A stretch of DNA of 64,000 bases from Chitinophaga sp. SYP-B3965 (lineage in GTDB: Bacteria > Bacteroidota > Bacteroidia > Chitinophagales > Chitinophagaceae). This document shows, piece by piece, positions 8,463 to 16,507 of the stretch (position 1 is the stretch's first letter; each line of letters begins with the position of its first letter). The stretch lies in NCBI RefSeq assembly GCF_009647655.1, contig NZ_WJFD01000001.1:1922001-1986000 (forward strand). The letters run 5' to 3'. The notes under the pieces are model-generated. The model saw nothing but the letters and a program-made list of their open reading frames with translations, searched no databases and was not told where the DNA came from. A program made the position numbers and the translations under genes.

Positions 8463-9338
8463 ATGAAACGCTTTTTACTGATCATAACTATGCTGGCATG
8501 CCATTTCAGCTATGCACAAATAGTTATTCCTATAGAAATTATGCCGGAAGGTCACATTCTTGTGAAAGCCACTATCAATGGCGTGGAAGGCAATTTTATC
8601 TTTGATACGGGCGGCGGGCTGCATGTAGTGACGAAGAAGTTTGCTGAAAAACTCAGCAATTTTCCTAAACAGGATGGCGGTTTCACAGGATTCCGTGCTA
8701 CAGGAGAAAGGATCGATGCAGATCTGTACACTGCACAGACACTAACATTGGGTGGCTTTACGGATAAAAACCCTACGGTTGCCGTGATTGATGCCAACTT
8801 TGGACCTATAGACGGGTTGATCTCCCTCATGAGTTTCCAAAATACTCCTTTCACCATAGATTACACCCAGAACAAACTTATCATTGAAACGGATAAAAGC
8901 CTGGCGGTCCGGAAGAAAGCAGCGAAAGCTATCATCCCGCTGCAACTGGAAAAACACCGGGATAAATCGCTGGATATCTTTGCTTATTTCACGCTGGAAA
9001 ATAAACTTACGCTTCAATTCCTGCTGGATAGTGGTTCCGGTAAGAATGTATTCCGGCTTAATGCCAAAAACATCCCTTTGCTGGGCATCAATACCGGTGA
9101 TACAGCCAAAGTGAAGAAGATCTCCCATCGCAGCGAGATAGATACGAGTTTTAGTAGTTCCATCTACCATACAAAAGTAGGCAGTCTGGCCGCTAAAGGG
9201 GCGCCGGGTGTGAAAGTGGAAGGCTTTAAAGCTTCTTTTGTGGAAGGGTTGATCTATGACGGGATTGTTTCGATTAACTGGATAGGGAAACAATTGACTG
9301 TTGATTTGCAGAAACGGGAGATGCTGGTAGTATATTAA
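8463..9338 (+). CDS. Secreted retropepsin-like aspartic protease with two DT/SG motifs
   Basis: 291 residues with a signal peptide ending near SYAQ. Two aspartyl-protease half-sites are visible: FIFDTGG (DTG 48-50) and FLLDSGSG (DSG 189-191), each in the expected hydrophobic-hydrophobic-D-T/S-G context, so a single chain could make a pepsin-like two-lobed active site. DUFs of this kind are exported and often described as aspartyl protease family. Substrate unknown. It is followed by a short 11-bp tandem repeat and then the terminator of the convergent operon. Confidence 0.8.
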   Translation: MKRFLLIITMLACHFSYAQIVIPIEIMPEGHILVKATINGVEGNFIFDTGGGLHVVTKKFAEKLSNFPKQDGGFTGFRATGERIDADLYTAQTLTLGGFTDKNPTVAVIDANFGPIDGLISLMSFQNTPFTIDYTQNKLIIETDKSLAVRKKAAKAIIPLQLEKHRDKSLDIFAYFTLENKLTLQFLLDSGSGKNVFRLNAKNIPLLGINTGDTAKVKKISHRSEIDTSFSSSIYHTKVGSLAAKGAPGVKVEGFKASFVEGLIYDGIVSINWIGKQLTVDLQKREMLVVY

Positions 9339-9346
9339 CACCTACG

Positions 9347-9401
9347 TAACTCTTAGTTATACCCTACCTGAACCCTTGGTGAACCCTTCCTGAACCCTAG
9401 G
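9347..9401. repeat. 11-bp tandem repeat, consensus TGAACCCTTSS
   Basis: Three clear units at 9369-9379 (TGAACCCTTGG), 9380-9390 (TGAACCCTTCC) and 9391-9401 (TGAACCCTAGG), preceded by one or two decayed units from about 9347 (TATACCCTACC at 9358-9368). The period equals one DNA helical turn. It lies between convergent genes and is not coding. Confidence 0.7.
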
Positions 9402-9424
9402 AGAAGGAATGGTAAAATAGTATC

Positions 9425-9463
9425 AAAAAAGAAGGTCCTTCTGCTTTTAACAGAAAGACCTTC
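9425..9463 (-). terminator. Terminator of the sialidase/SusCD operon
   Basis: Imperfect long hairpin GAAGGTC (9431-9437) / GACCTTC (9457-9463) extended by TTCTG/CAGAA, followed on the minus strand by TTTTTT (9430-9425). It starts 22 nt after the stop of the last operon gene. Confidence 0.75.
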
Positions 9464-9484
9464 TATACGAATATACGAATTTTA

Positions 9485-10111
9485 TTACAATCTGCGAATT
9501 CTGATATTCCTGAACCAAACCCTGTTACCATGGTCCTGTAAGGATATATGCCCTGATTTGAACTTTCCGTATTGGGGCATCACTGCAAACTTACTTTTAT
9601 CTACTAACGTTTGCCATTCCTTGCTTTCTAACTGATAATCATGCACTTTCTTTCCATTCAGCCAGTGTTGTACATGACCATTCTTTACTTTTAATCTGAA
9701 ATCATTCCATTCGCCGGCAGGTTTCACTGCATTCACTAATGGCGGCATCAGGTCATAATTAGCGCCGGCTTTGTGGGTGCCCTCCGCTCCTTTCTTTGCA
9801 TCCGGGTGCCGTTCATCGTCCAACACCTGTACTTCGGGGCCGGTTTCATAAACGTTCTTATACTGCGGATCTTCGGAAACGTGAAAAAGAACGCCGCTGT
9901 TACCACCTTCTGCTATTTTCCATTCCATGCGCAGGTCAAAATCTTCATACTCTTCTTTGGTGACGATATAGCCACCGCCTTTCTTTGTGAGTGTAAGGGC
10001 ACCATCCTCTACTATCCATTCTGCTGGCAGATGATCTTTTTGATAACCGCGCCACTGATCTGCTGACAGGGACTGCCAATGAATTAGTGCCCATAGCAAA
10101 AATGTACCCAT
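9485..10111 (-). CDS. DUF1080 (3-keto-disaccharide hydrolase domain) secreted protein
   Basis: 208 residues with an N-terminal hydrophobic signal (MGTFLLWALIHWQSLSA). The body matches the DUF1080 concanavalin-like fold: WIVEDGALTLTKKGGGYIVT, DFDLRMEWKIAEGGNSGVLF, YETGPEVQVLDDERH and GHISLQDHG are all typical. Members are carbohydrate-binding or glycoside-processing proteins abundant in Bacteroidota PULs. It is the last gene of the minus-strand operon, with 4 nt to the gene before it, and probably acts in the periplasm on the imported sugar. Confidence 0.88.
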   Translation of the reverse strand: MGTFLLWALIHWQSLSADQWRGYQKDHLPAEWIVEDGALTLTKKGGGYIVTKEEYEDFDLRMEWKIAEGGNSGVLFHVSEDPQYKNVYETGPEVQVLDDERHPDAKKGAEGTHKAGANYDLMPPLVNAVKPAGEWNDFRLKVKNGHVQHWLNGKKVHDYQLESKEWQTLVDKSKFAVMPQYGKFKSGHISLQDHGNRVWFRNIRIRRL

Positions 10112-10115
10112 CCTA

Positions 10116-10442
10116 TTATGCTTTCAAATGTAAATGAATAGAAACTTTAATTTCAGCATCCTCTCCTTCCACTTCTCCACTTACCCTCAACCAGTTGCCG
10201 AAATGAGAAACTTTGCAGAAATAATGCCCGGGTTTATCTATCAATGGAAAAACAGCGCCTTCTTTTATCCAGTTGATCCCGTCTGCTGAGATTTCCACAC
10301 CTGCATTTAAAATACCTTTTACTTCCTCTATGATCAAAAAGAAAATAGCTTCTCCTGCCCATCCTGCTTCCATCGGGTGAGAACTCACTGTTCCTTTAAA
10401 ATATTTTCTGCGCTCTACGGCAGATGCATGAAAATGTCTCAT
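10116..10442 (-). CDS. Small protein of unknown function in the sialidase operon
   Basis: 108 residues, no signal peptide and no family recognised. It is rich in beta-strand-like alternation (AIFFLIIEEVKGILNAGVEI, then HYFCKVSHFGNWLRVSGEV), suggesting a small beta-sandwich. It lies 12 nt after the 309-residue gene and 4 nt before the DUF1080 gene, so it is co-translated with them. Reading-frame quality and operon spacing support it as real. Confidence 0.7.
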   Translation of the reverse strand: MRHFHASAVERRKYFKGTVSSHPMEAGWAGEAIFFLIIEEVKGILNAGVEISADGINWIKEGAVFPLIDKPGHYFCKVSHFGNWLRVSGEVEGEDAEIKVSIHLHLKA

Positions 10443-10454
10443 ATCAATTTTTAA

Positions 10455-11384
10455 TTATTCGCCTGAAATAACAACGGAGTCTGCAAAAAAGAACACTCTT
10501 CTCTCTGTATCATTTTCCACCCACATACTTGGATTGAATAAACCTTTTATTCTTGCGTAGGGTGCAGTTAAGGTAGGTTTCGTTCCTCTCAGATCAAAGA
10601 TCTTACTACCGGATTGCAGTTCTACATATTCCCGCTTCTCTGTATCAATCAGCAAGCGCAGGTAACTCCAGTTGATCTTATCATCGCTCTCGTTGTAGCA
10701 GAGGTCCTGGTATCCATCCGGGATAAATTCAAATCCATCTGTAGATCCATCTGCATAACGTTTGCCATACCACATGGCATCAATGCCCATTTTACACCAA
10801 TCATTCTCCACGCCGTATGCCCATTCCACATCTGTTACTTCCTTCGCTTTAAAGATCTGCCAGCGGCGAACCATTTCTCCATTCACGGCATTCAGATAAC
10901 GGGCGCCAATAAAATAACGGTATTCATCATCCTGGATATCAAAGAAGATCCCGAATGCGCGCATGGCCTGTTCGCTTAATCCCTGCCGGTCCTGTTCCGG
11001 CGTATAAGCATACCACATTTCATATTGGCGCAAGCCTTTCGGAAGATGGGTGGTTAAACGTTTAATACCATGAGATAAACTGCCTGGTGCCGGTGCTTCT
11101 GTATAAGGGTTTGCGGTTGGCCGCGTGGATAATTTCAAAGAATATGTACCATCCATGGAACCATGTGTACCTGCTAATCTGAAGCTGGCACTGCTTAACA
11201 TTAACGGACCCCACTGCGTTTTATCAACATGACTGTACCGTAGCGTATTGAAATCCTTGCCCACATAATTAGGGTGCAGGTCCATCCATCCGTTAAGTCC
11301 TTTATCAAAGTCGTCATAACAAATGATCTTTTTCAACGGCTGGTATTTATTCATCCCGGCATCCAGCGCAATAACATGTTCCAT
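10455..11384 (-). CDS. Unknown 309-residue protein, probably a lectin-like beta-sandwich
   Basis: No signal peptide or family that I can name with confidence. The sequence is rich in aromatic and charged residues with sandwich-like strands (EYRYFIGARYLN, NWSYLRLLIDTEKREYVELQ, ERRVFFFADSVVISGE), reminiscent of concanavalin-like or carbohydrate-binding folds. The N-terminus (IICYDDFDKGLNGW) resembles the opening strand of such modules. It sits 2 nt from the mutarotase-symporter gene in the operon. It could be a cytoplasmic sugar-processing or binding protein. Confidence 0.75.
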   Translation of the reverse strand: MEHVIALDAGMNKYQPLKKIICYDDFDKGLNGWMDLHPNYVGKDFNTLRYSHVDKTQWGPLMLSSASFRLAGTHGSMDGTYSLKLSTRPTANPYTEAPAPGSLSHGIKRLTTHLPKGLRQYEMWYAYTPEQDRQGLSEQAMRAFGIFFDIQDDEYRYFIGARYLNAVNGEMVRRWQIFKAKEVTDVEWAYGVENDWCKMGIDAMWYGKRYADGSTDGFEFIPDGYQDLCYNESDDKINWSYLRLLIDTEKREYVELQSGSKIFDLRGTKPTLTAPYARIKGLFNPSMWVENDTERRVFFFADSVVISGE

Positions 11385-11386
11385 AT

Positions 11387-13915
11387 TTATTTCTCTTTTA
11401 AATTATCGTTGATGGTATAATACGTGAGGCCTTGTAAGCCTCTTTTGCCCGGCAATAAACAGCTGACCAGGTAACCAATAATATAACAGCTTAAGAAACC
11501 AATGGCGCTGTACAGCCAGAAGCTAAGCGGTGTAAATGTTTTAACGAAGTACAGGATGAAACCACTGCTCACAGCACCTACCAGTGCACCTGTGGCATTT
11601 GCCCTTTTGGTAAAAATACCCAGCATGAATAAACCGGCGGAAGCACCAATGAACAAGCCGGTGATCTCCTGGAATACATCCAGTATGGAATTCACATCCA
11701 CAAATACGAGTATTATTGAAAGACCGGTTGCAAATGCACCTAACACAACCGTTGCTATGCGCGCTACTTTGGCCGTTTCCCTTTGTGTGATATCCTTTTT
11801 ATAACGTGTGTAAAAATCAGTGGTGAAAATAGTCGCTACACTATGAATATGCCCTTCCAGTGTGGACATCGAGGCTGCAAAAATACCTGCAATGATCAGT
11901 CCGCTGAGGCCAACAGGCGCATGTTGTGCAATGAACATGGGCAATATGCCATCTGTAGAAACGGAAGGATTCAGTTGCTCAGGATGCTGTTTATAAAAGA
12001 TATACAGTGCAGTGCCTAATCCATAGATAACAATGGCCCATGGTATGGATACGGCCACATCAGCCCATACACTTCTCTGCGCCTGCTTAAGACTGCCGGT
12101 AGTCATATATCGTTGTACCACTGCCTGATCGCTGGTGAGGTTACCCAGGCGGATAAATATGTTGCCGATGAGGATCACGATCAGTGAGGAGGAAGTAAAA
12201 CTCCAGTCTGCCTGCCCCAAACTGAATTTCTGATCCGCTATTCCCTGTGTGAAAAAATCACCCAAACCACCTTTTAAACCAATAATGGCCAGTATCGCAC
12301 AAATCAAGGCTCCACCAAACAATAAGATAGCCTGCGCTACTTCAATCCATATAATTGCTTCGATTCCTCCTACGACAGTATACACAGTACTCAATACACC
12401 CATGATAAGGATGCAGGTGATGGTATCCAATGGTGTAACGGCAGCCAGTGCTAATGATGGAAGATATAATACAAGTCCCATCCGTGCCAGTTGGTAGAGT
12501 ATAAATACAGCCGCTGCAAAAAGACGGGAGCCGGAATTAAAACGCTCTTCCAGATAATGATAGGCACTGGCTACATTCAGTTTCCTGATGAATGGAATAT
12601 AATAACGTGTAACAATGGGTACTGCGATGAACCAGGTGAATACTCCTGCAAAGTAAGCCCAGTTAATGGCATATGCTTTTGCAGGTATGCTCATAAATCC
12701 GATAGCACTTACCTGTGTAGCCATGATACTAATGCCTGCTGCCCAATACGGGATATTTTTACTGCCCAGCAGGTAATCATCCGCGCCCTTTTTCTTCTTC
12801 GCAAAATAGTAACTCATAAAAGATAGTAGCGCCAGGTAGAGTACCAGTGTGCCATAATCTATCCAACCGAATTTGCTTTTTTGCCTGGCAGTTTGCAGCG
12901 TAGCGATCTGTATCTGGCTGGTGCGTACACCCGGCCTCAGTTCTCCTCCTACCAGCATCAGTTTATTATTCCAGCGTACGGCTGTTGCACCTGCTACACC
13001 GGTAGGTACATCATTCAGTTTTATCCAGGTATTGGTGATGGTATGATAAGCCAGCACTTCTTTGATCATGTGGTAATCATCTTTCTGCGCAATGGCTTTA
13101 TCTGCATCATGACCATCTGATCCACTGAATATGATCACATGCGTTTGTCCTAAAGTTATGGCAGGGCTGTACCATGCTGGCCTTGGTATGGGAGTGAGTG
13201 ATTTCCATTTGTTCTTACGGATATCATAAGCATACGCATCCTGTAAATATCCTGCTGTTCCTTTACCTCCAAAAAGATACAGGTTATCATACTCTCCATT
13301 ACCTTGTGTTACCATGACAGCACCAAACCTTGCAGTGCCGGGCCATGCAGGTAAAGGTTTCCATTGCTGCTGTCCTATTTCAATGCTCCAAAAAGTTTGC
13401 TGTGGTTTACCGGTGGCGTCCTGCCCTCCTGCGATGTAAATATAATTACCTGCTCTGGCGGCAGATATGGAAGAAAGCGGGATTGGGAGTTTTGGAAAGG
13501 TAGTGTCTATGTCTACCTGGCCTGTTACTGCGTTCCAGGTAAGTAATAATACATGGTTTTTAGTCTCTTTACCATCTGTGCCACCGATAGCCAGTAAGCC
13601 ATTGTTTAAATTCACTACAGCAGCATTTGCCAGAGGGAAAGGTAATCTGCCTGCTTCCTTCCAGTTCATGTTGTTACCATCCGTAGCCACATAGATCCTG
13701 TCGTGAATGATCTTCTGCCCTCCTTCCTGAATGGGTTGGTTAAAATTACTGCCGCCGGCAACGATCAATGCACCATTGCTGATACCTGTGATGGTATTAC
13801 TCAGGCCTTCTTTTACCGGCAGGTCTTTAGCCTTATCCCATGAAAACCACTGCGCCTGCATGGTTGCAGGAATAAGACAAAGGCATAACCACCAGATGTA
13901 TTTCTTTACGTTCAT
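11387..13915 (-). CDS. Fusion of Kelch-type mutarotase (NanM-like) and sodium:solute symporter
   Basis: 842 residues. After a signal peptide (MNVKKYIWWLCLCLIPATMQA) residues about 25-340 form a six-bladed Kelch propeller (repeated GG...YD/W motifs: LIVAGGSNF, LLAIGGTDG, IYIAGGQDA, LYLFGGKGT, IIFSGSDG, LMLVGGELR), like N-acetylneuraminate epimerase NanM. From about 350 on it is a sodium:solute symporter with roughly 13 membrane segments (first at FGWIDYGTLVLYLALLSF). The fusion would anomerise a sugar in the periplasm and hand it to the inner-membrane transporter. It lies directly downstream of the sialidase gene (1 nt), which supports sialic acid as substrate. Confidence 0.9.
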   Translation of the reverse strand: MNVKKYIWWLCLCLIPATMQAQWFSWDKAKDLPVKEGLSNTITGISNGALIVAGGSNFNQPIQEGGQKIIHDRIYVATDGNNMNWKEAGRLPFPLANAAVVNLNNGLLAIGGTDGKETKNHVLLLTWNAVTGQVDIDTTFPKLPIPLSSISAARAGNYIYIAGGQDATGKPQQTFWSIEIGQQQWKPLPAWPGTARFGAVMVTQGNGEYDNLYLFGGKGTAGYLQDAYAYDIRKNKWKSLTPIPRPAWYSPAITLGQTHVIIFSGSDGHDADKAIAQKDDYHMIKEVLAYHTITNTWIKLNDVPTGVAGATAVRWNNKLMLVGGELRPGVRTSQIQIATLQTARQKSKFGWIDYGTLVLYLALLSFMSYYFAKKKKGADDYLLGSKNIPYWAAGISIMATQVSAIGFMSIPAKAYAINWAYFAGVFTWFIAVPIVTRYYIPFIRKLNVASAYHYLEERFNSGSRLFAAAVFILYQLARMGLVLYLPSLALAAVTPLDTITCILIMGVLSTVYTVVGGIEAIIWIEVAQAILLFGGALICAILAIIGLKGGLGDFFTQGIADQKFSLGQADWSFTSSSLIVILIGNIFIRLGNLTSDQAVVQRYMTTGSLKQAQRSVWADVAVSIPWAIVIYGLGTALYIFYKQHPEQLNPSVSTDGILPMFIAQHAPVGLSGLIIAGIFAASMSTLEGHIHSVATIFTTDFYTRYKKDITQRETAKVARIATVVLGAFATGLSIILVFVDVNSILDVFQEITGLFIGASAGLFMLGIFTKRANATGALVGAVSSGFILYFVKTFTPLSFWLYSAIGFLSCYIIGYLVSCLLPGKRGLQGLTYYTINDNLKEK

Positions 13916-13916
13916 A

Positions 13917-14990
13917 CTATTTCTTGTTGTCTGATAGCCATTCTATACTAAAACGGGCCAGTGATACCGTGTCCGGCATATGTTTATTTCCGCCGTGACC
14001 ATACAGGCAAATGATACTTTTATCCTTTAGTACGGCCAGGTCTGAGTAGGTGGCGCTGCCTTCGTGTAACAGCTTATTCAAGCTCCAGGTTTTGCCCTCA
14101 TCTTTACTTGCCCTGATGGTGAGGTCTCTTCTCTTTTTAAGATCTGCCGGTTGTGAAACCAGGATCATATTTCCAACCCTGGTTAATCCGATGTCACAAA
14201 TGCTACCTTGCAGTCCTTTGTCATACTCCATGTTAGCTGACCAGCTGATCCCTTTGTCTTTACTGATCACCTTTCCCTGGGAAGTTGTCATCGTGCGTCC
14301 TATCAATAAGACATTTCCATTCTTCTGCTCTACGATCTGTGATTCATTAAATTCCCCCACTGGTGCATCTCCTCCCACTTTCCATGTTTTACCATGATCA
14401 TCGCTGTAGATGCAATTAACGCCGTAAGCCCTTTCTTTTGCAGCAAAGGAAATAGATTTCCTATGCCATACGGAAACAAGCAGGCGTTTATTCTTTAGCT
14501 GAATACCATGCCCCGGGCCGGGTAGATGGAACGTCCAGCCCTGTTTGTTACCATCAAAGATGGCGGTGATATCTGTTGCATCTGACCAGGATAGTCCATC
14601 ATCCTTGCTGGTGATGTAAAAGACCTGCGTGCTGGTGTTGTGATGGTTTAAAGCGTAAAAAAGAAATAACGATCCTGTTTTATTATCCTGCACAATGGTA
14701 GGATTGGTCCAGGATTGGCCATCCACGCTTTTCACCACGTTGATGGATGGAGAGAAACTCTTGCCATTATCTGTGCTTCTCCTTAATGCAATATGATGCG
14801 CACCATCATCCGCACTTTCTGTTATCCGCGCTTCTGCAAAAGCCAGTATGGTGCCTTTATTCGTTACCGTTAGACCGTAGACGAAATGGGCAAAGATGTT
14901 ATTGTCATTTGCTGTCCATACCGTTGTTCTTTGCACAGCGTCTTTTTGAAACAACATCAGCAGCAGGATCGTTATCGCTTTTATTTCCAT
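13917..14990 (-). CDS. Exo-alpha-sialidase-like protein (BNR/Asp-box repeats)
   Basis: 357 residues, possible short signal MEIKAITILLLMLF. At least five Asp boxes (S/TxDxGxTW) are visible: RSTDNGKSF, SKDDGLSW, SDDHGKTW, SKDKGISW and SKDEGKTW. The six-bladed propeller of GH33 sialidases carries such boxes. The early region AEARITESADDGAHHIALRRS could carry catalytic-site Arg and Asp residues. It would release terminal sialic acid from glycans. It overlaps the SusD stop by 10 nt and is followed 1 nt later by the mutarotase-symporter. Confidence 0.85.
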   Translation of the reverse strand: MEIKAITILLLMLFQKDAVQRTTVWTANDNNIFAHFVYGLTVTNKGTILAFAEARITESADDGAHHIALRRSTDNGKSFSPSINVVKSVDGQSWTNPTIVQDNKTGSLFLFYALNHHNTSTQVFYITSKDDGLSWSDATDITAIFDGNKQGWTFHLPGPGHGIQLKNKRLLVSVWHRKSISFAAKERAYGVNCIYSDDHGKTWKVGGDAPVGEFNESQIVEQKNGNVLLIGRTMTTSQGKVISKDKGISWSANMEYDKGLQGSICDIGLTRVGNMILVSQPADLKKRRDLTIRASKDEGKTWSLNKLLHEGSATYSDLAVLKDKSIICLYGHGGNKHMPDTVSLARFSIEWLSDNKK

Positions 14991-16504
14991 AATGGATTCT
15001 GTTCGATCTTTGGATTCAGTTTTATTTCATTCGCCGGAATGGGGAAAAGCAAATGCTTTTCAGCAACCGGGTATGCAGGATGTACTGCCTTTATGGTTGC
15101 TACCAGTCGTTTTGTTCTTACCAGGTCAAACCAGCGATGGCCTTCAAATCCCAGTTCCACTACGCGTTCGTTTAGAACGGAATCACGGAAGGCTTCTTTT
15201 GTTAAACCGGCAAGGTCAGCAGGTGTTGCGGATGGCGTTCCTCCATTCCTTTTCCTCGCCCTTCCTCTTATCGCATTGATCATGGTATACGCATCTGCGG
15301 TTGGTGCGGCGGAGATCTCATTTAAAGCTTCTGCTCTCATCAGGTACACATCTGATAATCTTAATAGTACGAAATTTCCTGAAAAAGCAGCTGCATCCCT
15401 GGTGGTAGCGTTTTTATTAACGTATTTTTTTGCAGGACTGGGATATGGTACCGCCAGTTGCTGCCAGGTGATCGGATTCCCGTTCTTATCTGGCCCTACG
15501 GTATAAAAGGTACATTCTTTACGGTAATCATTATCCGGATATCTGTTAAAGTAAGCCACCTCACTACCTATAGAACCTCCATCAGAAGCCGTTTGCGTTG
15601 GTATTACATACATTCCTCTTGGTAAACAGAATGCGCCTACCGCATTCAATTCACTGGAGGTGTTCAATACACGATCTCCCTGCCACTCAAAGAGTGATTC
15701 TTTATTGAACTCATCTTCTCCTCCTATCGCTTTTTCATAATCAGGTAACAGCGTATGTTCTGGTATTGCCAGCGTCTCGTTACACATATCTGCACATTTC
15801 TGATAGTCATCTGGTTTAGCCGCCACAGAGGAAGCCCTTGTTAAATACACTTTTGCCAGCAACGCTTTAGCTGCTCCTTTCCTGGCCCGTCCATTCTGAT
15901 TAGCAGGCGCCAGATGTTCTCCTGCAAATTCCAGGTCTGATACTATCAGGTCATACACCTCACTGATGGGTGATCGCGCAATATCCACCTGGCTCACGGC
16001 TGTTACTTCTTTTGCCACGAGGGGAAGATCTCCCCACAACCTCACGCCATAAAAATAACTCAAGGCCCTGAGGAAACGGGCTTCTGCTATGTACTGTGTT
16101 TTCAATGTTTCGTCCATGGATATATTGGCCACCCTGTCTATCACAATATTGGCGGTATTGATAGCCGCATACATGGAATTCCATACCCGGGAAACATCAT
16201 CGTTATCTGCCACATAGCTGAATTCATCTAATGGCATTTCCGCTGTAAGTGTAGGTGGCAAAGCCTCATCTGATGCAAACCAGGTAAGGTACTGCAGTCT
16301 TCTTGCTATAAATGTTTCACCGCCACTGCCCAAAGCATCATAAGCACCTGTTAGTGCAATGAATGCATCTTCTGCTGTTTTATAATAATTCTCCGGTGCC
16401 AGGAAACTCTTTGGTTCTTCTTCCAGGAATTTACTACAGGAAGAAAAGGAAACACCCGCCAAAATGAGGAGTGATGTGCATATATTTTTAGTGGTTGCTT
16501 GCAT
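14981..16504 (-). CDS. SusD/RagB family outer-membrane lipoprotein (PUL 1)
   Basis: 507 residues with a lipobox (LAGVSFSSC) and SusD hallmarks: FLEEEPKSFLAPENYYKTAEDAF near the N-terminus, ARFLRALSYFYGVRLWGDLPL (TPR region), RLSDVYLMRAEALNEI, and the C-terminal RVVELGFEGHRWFDLVRTKR. It binds the target glycan on the cell surface and caps the SusC pore. It lies 3 nt after susC. Substrate is inferred from the two flanking sialidase-like genes. Confidence 0.95.
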   Translation of the reverse strand: MQATTKNICTSLLILAGVSFSSCSKFLEEEPKSFLAPENYYKTAEDAFIALTGAYDALGSGGETFIARRLQYLTWFASDEALPPTLTAEMPLDEFSYVADNDDVSRVWNSMYAAINTANIVIDRVANISMDETLKTQYIAEARFLRALSYFYGVRLWGDLPLVAKEVTAVSQVDIARSPISEVYDLIVSDLEFAGEHLAPANQNGRARKGAAKALLAKVYLTRASSVAAKPDDYQKCADMCNETLAIPEHTLLPDYEKAIGGEDEFNKESLFEWQGDRVLNTSSELNAVGAFCLPRGMYVIPTQTASDGGSIGSEVAYFNRYPDNDYRKECTFYTVGPDKNGNPITWQQLAVPYPSPAKKYVNKNATTRDAAAFSGNFVLLRLSDVYLMRAEALNEISAAPTADAYTMINAIRGRARKRNGGTPSATPADLAGLTKEAFRDSVLNERVVELGFEGHRWFDLVRTKRLVATIKAVHPAYPVAEKHLLFPIPANEIKLNPKIEQNPLWK

Positions 16505-16507
16505 TTT

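Noticed and set aside
9347..9401. 11-bp repeat as a minimal CRISPR array
   Set aside because: Units are contiguous, 11 bp, with no spacers.
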